Assembly: GCF_000786215.1 (NCBI RefSeq)
Contig: NZ_JROG01000004.1
Coordinates: 372,001 to 436,000 of the forward strand
Length of the DNA: 64,000 nt
Direction of reading: 5' to 3'
Source of the DNA: Sphingomonas sp. 35-24ZXX
GTDB taxonomy: Bacteria > Pseudomonadota > Alphaproteobacteria > Sphingomonadales > Sphingomonadaceae
Each line of letters starts with the position of its first letter. Position 1 is the first letter of the stretch. Of the stretch, positions 52,894 through 62,151 are shown in pieces. The translations under genes and the position numbers were made by a program. The notes below the pieces were generated by a model, which worked only from the letters and a program-made list of their open reading frames with translations, did not search any database and was not told the origin of the DNA.

Positions 52894-55092
52894 ATGGAAT
52901 TCACCGCTCCAGCCGAAACCAATCTGTTCGACAATGCCAAGGTGGTCGGCAAGTCGACCCCGCGCATCGATGGCCCGCTCAAGACCACCGGCACCGCGCC
53001 TTATGCCTATGAACGGCATGATGTCGTGGCCAATCAGGCCTATGGCTATATTCTGGGAGCAGCGATCGCCAAGGGACGCATCACCTCGATGGACGTATCC
53101 CAGGCGCTGGCCGCGCCGGGCGTGATCACCGTGGTGACATCGCCCGACACCGACGTTCCAGGTATCAGTTCGATGAACAATGCCCGGCTGTTCGGCGGCA
53201 GCGAGGTCACGCATTATCATCAGGCGATCGCCTGCGTGGTCGCAGAGACGTTCGAGCAGGCCCGCGCCGCCGCCGCTCTGATCCGCACTCAGTATGACCG
53301 TGAGCAGGGCCGGTTCGATTTCCCCGCTCTGGCCCCTGATGCACCGCTCGCCAAGGGTCGCGGCGGCAAGCCCGATGAGGCCCGGCTGGGCGATTTCGAC
53401 AGCGCCTTTGCAGCAGCGCCGGTCACGCTCGACGCCACCTACACGACCCCCGATGAAAGCCATGCGATGATGGAGCCGCACGCCACCATCGCGGCATGGC
53501 AGGGCGATCAGCTGACGCTGTGGACATCCAACCAGATGATCGCTTGGGGCAAGAAGAGCATGGGCGAAGCTTTGGGGATCGATCCTGAAAAGATCAGGCT
53601 CGATTCGCCCTATATCGGCGGCGGATTTGGTGGAAAGCTGTTCATTCGCGCCGACGTTCTCGTGGCTGCGCTGGCGGCGCGCGCTGCCAAGCGTCCGGTC
53701 AAGGTTGCCCTGCAGCGACCGCTGATCCCCAACAACACCACGCACCGCCATGCCACCATCCAGCGCATCCGCATCGGTGCCCAGAAGGACGGCAAGATCA
53801 CCGCGCTCGGCCATGAAAACTGGTCGGGCAACCTCAAGGGCGAGGACGGCGAGAATGGCACGCTGCAGACGCCCATTCTGTACGCCGGGGCAAACCGGCT
53901 GACGGCCAATTACATCGCCACGCTCGATCTGCCCGAAGGCAATGCGATGCGTGCGCCGGGCGAGGCCCCCGGGCATATGGCGCTCGAAGTCGCGATGGAC
54001 GAGCTTGCCGAAAAGCTCGGCATGGACCCGATCGAGCTGCGCATCCGCAACGAGCCCGAAACGGTTCCCGGCACGCCGACCAAGCGCTTTTCCGACCGCA
54101 ATCTGGTGCGCTGCCTGCGCGAAGGCGCCAAAAGCTTCGGCTGGTCGGCGCGCAAGGCCGAACCAGGCAAGGTGCGCGACGGCCAATGGCTGGTCGGCAT
54201 GGGCGTGGCCGCAGGCTATCGGGCCGCACCGACGATGAAATCGGGCGCGCGCATTCGTCTGGATGGCACCGGCAGGGTGATCGTCGAGACCGACATGACC
54301 GACATCGGCACCGGCAGCTACACGATCATCGCCCAGACCGCTGCGGAGACGATGGGCGTTCCGCTCGACCGCGTGGCGGTGACCCTGGGCGATTCGCGCT
54401 TTCCGGCCTCTTCGGGATCGGGCGGCCAATGGGGCGCAGCCAGTGCAACGGCGGGCGTCTATGCCGCCTGTGTCGCGATGCGCCGGATGATCGGTGAAAA
54501 GCTGGGTTTCAATGGTGATGACGCGGTGTTTGCCGATGGCCAAATCCGCGCGGGCGACAAGGTCGTGCCGCTCGCCGACGCCGGCACGATGTCCGCCGAT
54601 GGCGAGATGACCTTTGGTCAGTTCAAGCGCGACTATGACGTCGGAACCTATGCGGCGCACTTTGCCGAGGTGGCTGTCAACGCGTTTACCGGAGAAGCGC
54701 GGATTCGCCGGATGCTGGCTGTGTGCGATGCCGGGCGTATCCTCAATCCGCTGTCGGCCCGCAGCCAGGTGATTGGCGCGATGGTGATGGCAGCAGGCGC
54801 CGCGCTGATGGAGGAACTGGTGGTGGACAAGAGGTTCGGCCTCTTCATCAACCATGACCTTGCCGGATACGAAGTGCCGGTCCACGCCGACATCGGCAAG
54901 CAGGATGTCATCTTCCTCGATACGCTCGATCCGGTCATTTCGCCGATCAAGGCCAAGGGCGTCGGCGAATTGGGCATCTGCGGCCCCGGTGCGGCGATTG
55001 CCAACGCGATCTACAACGCCACCGGCGTGCGGGTGCGCGAATATCCGATCACGCTCGACAAATATTTCGAACGGCTTCCCCAGATCGCGTAA
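52894..55092 (+). CDS. paoC: aldehyde dehydrogenase, molybdenum-binding subunit
   Basis: 732 residues, the same length as E. coli PaoC. Blocks for the molybdopterin cytosine dinucleotide cofactor include IGGGFGGKLFIRAD, GNAMRAPGEAPGHMALEVAM and SSGSGGQWGAASATAG; the catalytic glutamate is E692 in GVGELGICGPG. The complex oxidises aldehydes, often aromatic, in the periplasm. AAGGAG precedes the ATG. The dedicated chaperone PaoD (XdhC family) is not in the following genes. Confidence 0.96.
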   Translation: MEFTAPAETNLFDNAKVVGKSTPRIDGPLKTTGTAPYAYERHDVVANQAYGYILGAAIAKGRITSMDVSQALAAPGVITVVTSPDTDVPGISSMNNARLFGGSEVTHYHQAIACVVAETFEQARAAAALIRTQYDREQGRFDFPALAPDAPLAKGRGGKPDEARLGDFDSAFAAAPVTLDATYTTPDESHAMMEPHATIAAWQGDQLTLWTSNQMIAWGKKSMGEALGIDPEKIRLDSPYIGGGFGGKLFIRADVLVAALAARAAKRPVKVALQRPLIPNNTTHRHATIQRIRIGAQKDGKITALGHENWSGNLKGEDGENGTLQTPILYAGANRLTANYIATLDLPEGNAMRAPGEAPGHMALEVAMDELAEKLGMDPIELRIRNEPETVPGTPTKRFSDRNLVRCLREGAKSFGWSARKAEPGKVRDGQWLVGMGVAAGYRAAPTMKSGARIRLDGTGRVIVETDMTDIGTGSYTIIAQTAAETMGVPLDRVAVTLGDSRFPASSGSGGQWGAASATAGVYAACVAMRRMIGEKLGFNGDDAVFADGQIRAGDKVVPLADAGTMSADGEMTFGQFKRDYDVGTYAAHFAEVAVNAFTGEARIRRMLAVCDAGRILNPLSARSQVIGAMVMAAGAALMEELVVDKRFGLFINHDLAGYEVPVHADIGKQDVIFLDTLDPVISPIKAKGVGELGICGPGAAIANAIYNATGVRVREYPITLDKYFERLPQIA

Positions 55093-55402
55093 ACCGGCGC
55101 GCCGGTTGTCGATGCTGGTGCACGGGGCAGGGCGGAGCACGCCTTGCCCCGTGCAAGCGACCCATGCGTCGGTGCATCGCGGCGTCGCGCATCATGCTGA
55201 TGCCCGAAAGTGCGCCTGTCGGGCCGCCCCGCTGATCCTTGCCCGCCTGTTGATGCGGAACGGAGCACGCGCTCCGCTTCTGCGGCGTGGCTGGCCTGAC
55301 GATCGGATGCCGAGACCAGCCGGTTTTCCCTGATCTGGCGTCTCCAGGGGATCGCAACGCCGGCTGAGGGGTAGTCGGACTATCCAACAGGGAAAACTGG
55401 TC
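55093..55402. other. non-coding gap after paoC
   Basis: 310 bp. It contains the palindrome ACCGGCGCGCCGGT (55092-55105) and a hairpin with 14-bp arms (55120-55133 and 55141-55154, one mismatch), the likely end of the pao transcript. I see no gene in the remainder; the second half should carry the promoter of the next gene. Confidence 0.55.
55120..55154 (+). terminator. terminator-like hairpin after paoABC
   Basis: GCACGGGGCAGGGC pairs with GCCTTGCCCCGTGC (one G-T pair) with a 7-base loop. There is no U-run. Confidence 0.5.
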
Positions 55403-57184
55403 ATGAAACGCGCTCTCCTCCTTCTTGCCGGTGTGTGCACCGGAACCGCCTTTGCCCAGGGCTCGGGCGTTCCGGGGCGGTCCGCGCCTGAATTTCGCAT
55501 CGAAGGCAATATCAACAAGCCGACGCAGCTTCCGGCGGATCCTGCCAAGCTGAAGCTGCCCGATGGCTATCGCGTCGATGTCGCGGCGCGCGATCTTGGC
55601 AATGCCCGCATGCTCGCGGTCGGGGCCGATGGCGCGGTGTATGTCACTCGCCGGTCCGAGGCGGATGTGCTGCTGCTGAAGGATGCCGATGGCGACGGCC
55701 GCTATGAAGTGCGCCGCGTGGTGGCCTCGCGTCCCGACATGCACGGCATCGCGATCGATGGCAGCACGGCGTATCTGATGACCGCGTCTGAAATTTTCAC
55801 CGCGCCGGTGATGGCCAACGGAGATCTGGGCCCGCTCACTCAGATCGTCGGCGGGCTGCCTGCGGCGGGTCAGCATCCCAATCGCACCCTGGGCGTCGGG
55901 CCTGATGGCATGATCTACGCCTCGGTCGGCTCGACCTGCAATGCATGCGTCGAAACCAGCCCGTTCAACGCCACGATGATGCAGATCAGCAAGGACGGCA
56001 AGCAGCGCAAAATCCACGCCTCGGGGCTGCGCAACACCATCGGTTTCGACTGGAACCCGCGCGACGGACAGTTGTGGGGCATGGACCATGGCATCGACTG
56101 GCTGGGCGACGAGGCGCAGCCTGAAGAGCTCAACCGGATCGAACAGGGCAAGCGTTACGGCTGGCCGTATATCTATGCCGATGGTCGCCGCAACCCGCAG
56201 GATGTGCCGCCCAATGGGCTGACCATGGAGGACTGGGACCGGATGAGCGAGCGGATGGTCGCAGGCTATACCGCGCACGCCGCACCGATGCAGATGGCGT
56301 TCAATCGCGGCACCGGCTTTGCGCGCGACACGCAGGGCGACGCCTTTGTCGCGCTGCGCGGATCGTGGAACCGCAGTGACCCCAAGGGCTATGAGGTGGT
56401 GCGGATCCGATTTGATGCCAGCGGTCGGCCGGGTGCGATTGAGCCCTTTCTGACCGGGTTTCTCACCCGCGCGCCGGGCGGCGAGGCAGGCTGGACCGGG
56501 CGACCCACCGGGCTGGCGTTTGCGCCGGATGGGTCGATGCTGGTGTCCGACAGCGAGAATGGCGTGCTCTACCGGGTGCGCTACGAAGGCAATGATCGCC
56601 CCTCGGCAGAGCTGGCAAGGCCGGTGATGCCGATGACGCCGCCGCCTGCCGGTCCCATCGCGATGGCGCGGCCCGAGACCCAGACCTCCGGCCGGCTGAC
56701 GGTATCGTCGCCGGCATTCACCGCCAATGCGCTGCTGGCGCCGCGCTTTTCGGACTATCATGAAAAGGCGTCGCCGCCGCTGGCCTGGAGCGGCGCGCCG
56801 GAAGGCACGCGCAGCTTTGCCATCCTGGTCGATGATCCCGACGCCGCCAGCGTCAAGCCGGTCGCGCACTGGGTCGCGTGGAACATTCCCGCGACCAGCA
56901 CCAGCCTCCCCGAAGGACTGCCCGGGACGCCGCAGCTCGCTACGCCGAAAATGATGCGGCAGGGGGCCAACCAGGCCGGCTATACCGGCTGGTATGGGCC
57001 ACGCCCGCCGATCGGCGACCGCCCGCACCGCTACCATGTCCAGGTCTTCGCGCTCGACACGCAGCTGGCGACCATTCCCGGCGCAAGTCGCGAGCAGCTG
57101 TTGCAGGACATGCGCGGTCATGTCATCGCCAAGGGGGAGATCGTTGGCCGCTATGCGCAGCCGCGCGCCCCGGCCAAGCCGTGA
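55403..57184 (+). CDS. secreted PQQ-dehydrogenase-like beta-propeller fused to a PEBP/YbhB domain
   Basis: 593 residues. A signal peptide (to about residue 19) leads a six-bladed propeller of the soluble glucose/sorbosone dehydrogenase type: ASRPDMHGIAIDG, GLPAAGQHPNRTLGVGPDGM, HASGLRNTIGFDWNPRDGQL and WPYIYADGRRNPQ are family blocks. C-terminal to it, residues about 429-585 form a complete PEBP/Raf-kinase-inhibitor-like domain (SFAILVDDPDAAS, PVAHWVAWNIPATS, YTGWYGPRPPIGDRPHRYH). The two domains are in one uninterrupted frame. STCNACV may be a disulfide; there is no CxxCH heme site. Substrate unknown; the site is periplasmic. Confidence 0.88.
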   Translation: MKRALLLLAGVCTGTAFAQGSGVPGRSAPEFRIEGNINKPTQLPADPAKLKLPDGYRVDVAARDLGNARMLAVGADGAVYVTRRSEADVLLLKDADGDGRYEVRRVVASRPDMHGIAIDGSTAYLMTASEIFTAPVMANGDLGPLTQIVGGLPAAGQHPNRTLGVGPDGMIYASVGSTCNACVETSPFNATMMQISKDGKQRKIHASGLRNTIGFDWNPRDGQLWGMDHGIDWLGDEAQPEELNRIEQGKRYGWPYIYADGRRNPQDVPPNGLTMEDWDRMSERMVAGYTAHAAPMQMAFNRGTGFARDTQGDAFVALRGSWNRSDPKGYEVVRIRFDASGRPGAIEPFLTGFLTRAPGGEAGWTGRPTGLAFAPDGSMLVSDSENGVLYRVRYEGNDRPSAELARPVMPMTPPPAGPIAMARPETQTSGRLTVSSPAFTANALLAPRFSDYHEKASPPLAWSGAPEGTRSFAILVDDPDAASVKPVAHWVAWNIPATSTSLPEGLPGTPQLATPKMMRQGANQAGYTGWYGPRPPIGDRPHRYHVQVFALDTQLATIPGASREQLLQDMRGHVIAKGEIVGRYAQPRAPAKP

Positions 57185-57213
57185 CCAGGGTCGGTCGCGG
57201 GTCAGGATGACAG

Positions 57214-58026
57214 ATGATTGACCAGCCCGCTGGGGGAAGCTGCAGCATCGCATTCCTGAGCACCGGCTATGGCGATGATCCTGCGCGCGCGCTGACCCGC
57301 GCCGTTCCGATCGAAGCGCCGATCGCAATCGAATACAATGGCATCGGCTATGCGGTAATGATGGGGACGCCCATCGATCTTGAGGATTTCGTCACGGGTT
57401 TCACGATCAGCGAAGGGCTCGCGCACGCGGATGAGATCACGCAGCCGCAGGTCACGCAGGTCGAGGGGGGCTGGATCGTGCGTGCGACCCTTCCTGCACG
57501 TTCGCTGCCGCGCATCGTGGAGCGGGCGCGTTCGCGCGTGTCGGAAAGCGGCTGCGGGATCTGCGGCATCGACAGCATCGCAGCCGCGCTGGCGCCGTTG
57601 CCGGAGGTTACCGCAAGAATAGCGGTTGCCCGCTCCGCCATCGCGCGCGCGTTCGCCACGCTGGGTGATCATCAGCAGCTCGGCGCTGCCACTGGCGCGA
57701 CTCATGCTGCGGCATTCTGCGCGCCAGACGGAGAGATCCTGGTGGCGCGCGAGGATGTCGGTCGTCACAACGCGCTCGACAAGCTGGTGGGCGCGCTGGT
57801 GCGGGATGGCCTGTCGCCTGCGGCAGGTTTTGTCCTGCTGTCGGCCCGCTGCAGCCAGGAGCTGGTCGAAAAGACCGTGCGCGCCGGATTCCCCATGCTG
57901 TTCACGATCAGTGCGCCGACCAGCCTGGCCATCGACCGCGCGCGCGAGGCAGGGCTGACGCTGGGCGTGCTCGCGCGCAGCGATACCGTGCTCATCGCGC
58001 ACGATCCGCATGGGCTGTTCGGGTAG
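57214..58026 (+). CDS. fdhD: formate dehydrogenase accessory sulfurtransferase FdhD
   Basis: Transfers sulfur from IscS to the molybdenum cofactor of formate dehydrogenases. 270 residues, with the active cysteine pair C114 and C117 in SESGCGICGIDS, the GFTISEGLAHADEI block and the C-terminal LVAREDVGRHNALDKLVGAL. It lies 29 bp after the fusion gene and 0.8 kb from the FdhF-like oxidoreductase, its probable client. Confidence 0.95.
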   Translation: MIDQPAGGSCSIAFLSTGYGDDPARALTRAVPIEAPIAIEYNGIGYAVMMGTPIDLEDFVTGFTISEGLAHADEITQPQVTQVEGGWIVRATLPARSLPRIVERARSRVSESGCGICGIDSIAAALAPLPEVTARIAVARSAIARAFATLGDHQQLGAATGATHAAAFCAPDGEILVAREDVGRHNALDKLVGALVRDGLSPAAGFVLLSARCSQELVEKTVRAGFPMLFTISAPTSLAIDRAREAGLTLGVLARSDTVLIAHDPHGLFG

Positions 58027-58102
58027 CGCCAACGTCCATCCAGCCATGGGCGCCAGCGGGCCGCCGGGGATCGAATATCGCGGCCGCGGGTTCAGCTTTC
58101 AT

Positions 58103-58711
58103 ATGCCTGTGACCACTTTTCCCGAATGGCAGCAGCTCGCGCTTTATGCCGCGGGCGCTGCCCTGGTTCTGATCATCCTGTTCAATATCCCGTTCGTCGG
58201 ACGGCTGTTTCGCGCGCTGTTCTCGTTCGCGATCCTGGCGCTGCTGCTGTTCGTGGTGGTGCAGCAAGCTCCCTATGACCCGGTGCTGTCGCGCTGGACC
58301 GACCGGCTCGGATTGAACAACCAGCAGGTCGCAGGGGACGAGGTACGGATCGCAATGGGGTCCGATGAGCATTTCTGGGCGCGGGTGACGATCAACGGGG
58401 TCGAGCAGCGGATGCTGATCGACAGCGGCGCGACGATCACCGCGCTGTCGGCCGAAACCGCCCGTCGCGCCTCGGTCGAGCCGCAGATGAGCCTGGCGCC
58501 GGTGATATTGCGCACCGCCAACGGCATGGTGCGCGCCGATACCGGCAGCGTTGCGCGGCTGGAGATGGCCGGTATCGAGGCCAAGAATCTGAAGGTCGTC
58601 ATTTCGCCGGCCTTTGGCGACACCAATGTGATCGGGATGAATTTCCTCTCGCAGCTCGCCTCCTGGAGGGTCGAGGGAGACACGCTGATCCTTGTGCCGC
58701 CTGCCGCGTGA
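58103..58711 (+). CDS. membrane-anchored retropepsin-like aspartic protease (TIGR02281 type)
   Basis: 202 residues from the ATG at 58103; longer starts at 58010 and 58046 are open, and the first overlaps fdhD. Two membrane segments (about 10-30 and 36-54) precede a retropepsin-like domain: ARVTINGVEQRMLIDSGATI carries the D-S-G-A catalytic triad motif and NVIGMNFLSQLASWRVEG is the second family block. The substrate is unknown; the catalytic domain is probably periplasmic. Confidence 0.88.
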   Translation: MPVTTFPEWQQLALYAAGAALVLIILFNIPFVGRLFRALFSFAILALLLFVVVQQAPYDPVLSRWTDRLGLNNQQVAGDEVRIAMGSDEHFWARVTINGVEQRMLIDSGATITALSAETARRASVEPQMSLAPVILRTANGMVRADTGSVARLEMAGIEAKNLKVVISPAFGDTNVIGMNFLSQLASWRVEGDTLILVPPAA

Positions 58712-58771
58712 TCGCTGTCTGGCGGAGCAACCACGTGCTGCTTCGACCAGTGCGCGCAGCCTTGCCATGAA

Positions 58772-58786
58772 GCCCGCGGTGCGGGC
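58772..58786. terminator. small hairpin between convergent genes
   Basis: GCCCGC, GGT, GCGGGC, 3 bp before the end of the minus-strand oxidoreductase gene. There is no U-run. Confidence 0.3.
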
Positions 58787-58788
58787 AA

Positions 58789-61077
58789 TCAGCCTTCGGC
58801 AACGATCCGGACCGGCACGGCCTTGCTGGCAGGGGTCTTCGAGGCCTGGTCGTGGTGCGACAGGGCAATCAGCGGGTTGAGTTCGGGGTAATAGCCCACG
58901 ATCGTGCCTGCAGGCAGATCGAACGGCACGATCTCCAGCCCGTCGATCCGGCGATGATGCTCATCCCCTGCATCGCCCACCAGCGCGATGCGCTGCCCGG
59001 TGACCAGACCTGCCGCCGCAATGTCGGCGGGGCAGATCAGCACCACGTCGCGCTTGCCCTCGATGCCGCGCAGCCGGTCGCTATAGCCATAGATGGTGGT
59101 GTTGAACTGGTCGTTCGATCGCACCGTCACCAGCCGGTAGCGGCCGACGGCATCGGGGATATCGGTCGCCGCGAGCATGCCCGGCGCGGTGAACTGCGCC
59201 TTGCCGCTTTCGGTCTTCCAGATGCGTTCGCGCGCGCTGTTGCCGCGATAGAAGCCGCCGGGTTCGAAAATCCGCTCGTTCATGTCGTGGAACTGCTCGG
59301 GATAGGTCTGCGCGATCAGGTCCCGTACCAGACCATAGTCCCCGGTCCAGGCGTCCCAGTGCACCTTCGGGTTTTCGGGCAGCGTGTGCCTGGCGATGCC
59401 GGCGACGATCGCCAGTTCGGACATCAGGTGCTCGCTGGCCGGGCTGCGGTGGCCCAGTGATGCGTGCACGTGGCTGAAGCTGTCCTCGACCGTCACTGTC
59501 TGCGGGCCGCTGGCCTGGCGATCCTCCTCGCTGCGGCCCAGGCAGGGAAGCAGAAACGCGGTTCGTCCGTTGAACAGATGGCCCCGGTTGAGCTTGGTGG
59601 CGATCTGCACGGTGAGTTGCATCTTCCCCCATTCGGGCTCGATCCGTCCCTGGTCCGGGATCGCGCGCAGGAAGTTGCCGCCCAGGCCGATAAATGCCCT
59701 GGCGCTGCCATCGAGCACCGCTTCACAGGCTTCGACCGTGGTCATGCCGGTGTCGCGCGGCGGCGCGAAGCCGAACTGTTCCGCCAGTGTGTCGAGCGGG
59801 ACGAGCTCGGGCTTCTCCGAAATTCCGACGGTGCGCTGGCCCTGAACGTTCGAATGGCCGCGCACCGGGCAGATTCCGGCGCCGGGGCGGCCGATATGCC
59901 CACCCATCAGCAGCAGGTTGACCAGCATCGCGATATTCTCGAACCCGTGCACATGCTGGGTCAGGCCCATGCCATAGACCCCGATGACCCGTTTGGCCGC
60001 GACATAGACCTCGCCCGCCTGCTCGATATCGGCGCGGCTCAACCCGGATTCGCGTTCGATCGCTTCCCAGGACGTCGCCTGCACCTTTGCGGCAAAGGCA
60101 TCGAACCCGGTGCAATGCTCGGCGATGAAGGCTCGGTCGATCACGGTTCCGCCGCGCGCTGCGTCCTGCGCGAACACATGCTTGCACAGGCCCATGATGG
60201 CAGCGATGTCGCCGCCTGCGCGCACCTGCAGATACTGACAGCTCAGCTGCGTATCGCCCCCAGTCAGCATCTGTCCGGCGCGCTGGGGGTTGGTGAAGCT
60301 GATCAGCCCCTTTTCGAGGATCGGGTTGAAGGTGACGATCTTGCATCCGCGCTCGACCGCCTTCTGCAGCGGATGCAGGAAGCGCGGGCTGTTGGTGCCG
60401 GTGTTCTGACCGAAGAAGAAGATCGCGTCGCAATGCTCGAAGTCATCGAGCGTGCACGTCCCCACCGGAGAGCCGATCAGCTCGCTCAGCGTCACCGAGG
60501 TGGTCTCATGGCACATGTTTGAGCTGTCGGGCAGATTGTTGTGGCCATAGAGCCGCGCGAACAGCGCATAGAGATAGGAGGTTTCCAGGCTGGCGCGGCC
60601 GGAGGCGTAAAAGACCGCAGCCTTGGGATCGATCGCCTTGAGTTCGGCGCCGATCGTCGCGAACGCCTCATCCCAGCTGCACGGCACATAATGGTCGGTG
60701 GCCGCGTCATAACGCATCGGGTGAGTGAGCCGGCCCACGCTTTCAAGGTCGTGGTCGTTCCACGCCCTGAGGTCAGTCACGCTGCGCTGCGCGAAGAAAT
60801 CGGGTGTGCAGCGGTGCGTGGTCAGCTCCCACAGCGTGGCCTTGGCGCCATTTTCGCAGAATTCGAAGGCGTGCGGATGCTTGGGCTTGCCCCAAGCGCA
60901 GCTGGTGCACATGAACCCGCCGACCTTGTTCTGGGTGCGCAGCGTCGCCAGCGCGCCGGGCGAGGCCATCTCGCGGGCCATCGTCTGGACGATACCGCGC
61001 ACGGACCCCCATCCGCCAGCCGACCCGTCGTATTCGATCGTATCAGGATCGGGCTGTGCGGTGCGGTCGTCTGCCAT
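58789..61077 (-). CDS. FdhF/YdeP-family molybdopterin oxidoreductase
   Basis: 762 residues from ATG 61077, with GGAG six bases upstream. C57, C60 and C74 could bind the [4Fe-4S] cluster (the four-cysteine set of true FdhF is incomplete), and SSNMCHETTSVTLSELIGSP contains C189, the likely molybdenum ligand, where selenocysteine stands in E. coli FdhF. NVQGQRTVGISEKPE and GGNFLRAIPD are YdeP blocks. Such proteins are often annotated as formate dehydrogenase-like or acid-resistance proteins; the reaction is not certain. There is no Tat leader, so it should be cytoplasmic. fdhD nearby supports a sulfurated Mo cofactor. Confidence 0.9.
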   Translation of the reverse strand: MADDRTAQPDPDTIEYDGSAGGWGSVRGIVQTMAREMASPGALATLRTQNKVGGFMCTSCAWGKPKHPHAFEFCENGAKATLWELTTHRCTPDFFAQRSVTDLRAWNDHDLESVGRLTHPMRYDAATDHYVPCSWDEAFATIGAELKAIDPKAAVFYASGRASLETSYLYALFARLYGHNNLPDSSNMCHETTSVTLSELIGSPVGTCTLDDFEHCDAIFFFGQNTGTNSPRFLHPLQKAVERGCKIVTFNPILEKGLISFTNPQRAGQMLTGGDTQLSCQYLQVRAGGDIAAIMGLCKHVFAQDAARGGTVIDRAFIAEHCTGFDAFAAKVQATSWEAIERESGLSRADIEQAGEVYVAAKRVIGVYGMGLTQHVHGFENIAMLVNLLLMGGHIGRPGAGICPVRGHSNVQGQRTVGISEKPELVPLDTLAEQFGFAPPRDTGMTTVEACEAVLDGSARAFIGLGGNFLRAIPDQGRIEPEWGKMQLTVQIATKLNRGHLFNGRTAFLLPCLGRSEEDRQASGPQTVTVEDSFSHVHASLGHRSPASEHLMSELAIVAGIARHTLPENPKVHWDAWTGDYGLVRDLIAQTYPEQFHDMNERIFEPGGFYRGNSARERIWKTESGKAQFTAPGMLAATDIPDAVGRYRLVTVRSNDQFNTTIYGYSDRLRGIEGKRDVVLICPADIAAAGLVTGQRIALVGDAGDEHHRRIDGLEIVPFDLPAGTIVGYYPELNPLIALSHHDQASKTPASKAVPVRIVAEG

Positions 61078-61356
61078 CGGTGCTCCAGGGCTGGGGTTAG
61101 CTCTAAGAAGCGATGGGACGCAGATGGGTTCCCGCCTGGCGCATTTACCCTGAGCGATCGGGTGACGCGGCCTGCGGTGCCACATGCCATGCGATCAGCC
61201 ACGCAGTCCGGCCTGCACCATTGACGTGCGACGAGAGACGTGGGAGCCAAGGGGATCGGGGTCGTTGCAACCCCCCGTGATCAGGCAGATGGTGCCCAAG
61301 CGTTGCTTCTGAACTGCTCCACAAGGGGGGATGCAGTCCTAGAGGAATGGCACGTC

Positions 61357-61875
61357 ATGCAGATAGAGACATCCAGGCCCACGTTCGCCGATCTGCTGCG
61401 CGTCTTTGTACGGATCGGCTGCCTGAGCTTCGGCGGCCCCGCCGGGCAGATCGCGCTGATGCACAGCGAGGTGGTCGAGAAGCACCGCTGGGTCGACGAA
61501 GAGCCATATCTGCACGCGCTCAATTTCTGCCACCTGCTGCCGGGGCCCGAAGCACAGCAGCTGGCGACATGGATCGGATGGCGGTTGCACGGGTTCAAGG
61601 GCGGTCTGGCGGCCGGGCTTCTGTTCGTGGTCCCAGGTGCGCTGCTGATGCTCGCGTTGTCCGCGCTCTATGCATTCGCGGCCAATGTCGACGGGTTCGC
61701 CGCCGTGTTCCTCGGCATCAAGACAGCCGTGCTCGCTGATCTCGCAACCTGGCTGCGCGATGGCAGGCTGAAGATGCCGGTGCATATGGTCCATGGCCTC
61801 GAAAGCGCCCCCGAGGCGCTCAACCTGCTGTACACCAGCGGCAACACGGGCAAGCTGCTGGTGAGACTGGATTGA
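61357..61875 (+). pseudogene. chimeric ORF: chromate-transporter N-terminus fused to an MDR oxidoreductase tail
   Basis: 172 residues from the ATG at 61357 (AGAGGA upstream). Residues 1 to about 126 are a ChrA-type N-terminus: FVRIGCLSFGGPAGQIALMH, NFCHLLPGPEAQQLATWIGW and GLLFVVPGALLMLAL are classical. From about 127 the sequence is instead LATWLRDGRLKMPVHMVHGL ... SGNTGKLLVRLD, which is the C-terminal end of NADP-dependent MDR/CurA-like oxidoreductases. The frame is open across the join near 61730-61745. ChrA normally needs about 390-450 residues, so transport is unlikely. This looks like a deletion that joined two genes; I class it as a gene remnant, but it may be expressed. Confidence 0.7.
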
Positions 61876-61933
61876 CCTCTCCGCCCTAGCCTGGCGGAGG
61901 AAGCTGGCCCACTCCGTGCCGTACTAACGATTC

Positions 61934-61948
61934 TGAGAATTACTCGCA
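61934..61948. promoter_or_regulatory. second, weaker Fur-like site
   Basis: TGAGAATTACTCGCA is an imperfect dyad with an AATTA core, about 200 bp upstream of the PepSY gene and in the same gap as the better site at 62020-62038. Confidence 0.35.
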
Positions 61949-62019
61949 GATCCTTATCGGCCGGCAAATGCGAGGTTTCGGCACACCCATCGGCCATTCG
62001 CAAGACCTTGATCGTCGTA

Positions 62020-62038
62020 AATGCGAATGATTAGCATT
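62020..62038. promoter_or_regulatory. Fur box upstream of the siderophore-related genes
   Basis: AATGCGAATGATTAGCATT, a 19-bp dyad in which eight of nine pairs match. Size and AT-core agree with alphaproteobacterial Fur sites. It lies 114 bp upstream of the PepSY gene, so iron-repressed expression is likely. Confidence 0.6.
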
Positions 62039-62151
62039 GACTGATCGCATGCGCTCCGATAGCCGCAAACGGCGATGGAGTCGGGTTGGGTGATGCATTG
62101 GCAATCTTGCGAGCATGAGGTGACGGTGCCCGGCGATGCCGGAAGACCGTC

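Noticed and set aside
55940-55960. Heme c site in the PQQ-like protein (CNAC)
   Set aside because: The histidine of CxxCH is missing; valine follows.
55049-57328. Minus-strand open frame of about 760 codons across the propeller fusion
   Set aside because: Shadow of a secreted protein with a good signal peptide and two recognisable domains.
60505-60520. Selenocysteine in the FdhF-like protein
   Set aside because: The position equivalent to selenocysteine reads as a cysteine codon (C189) in an uninterrupted frame.
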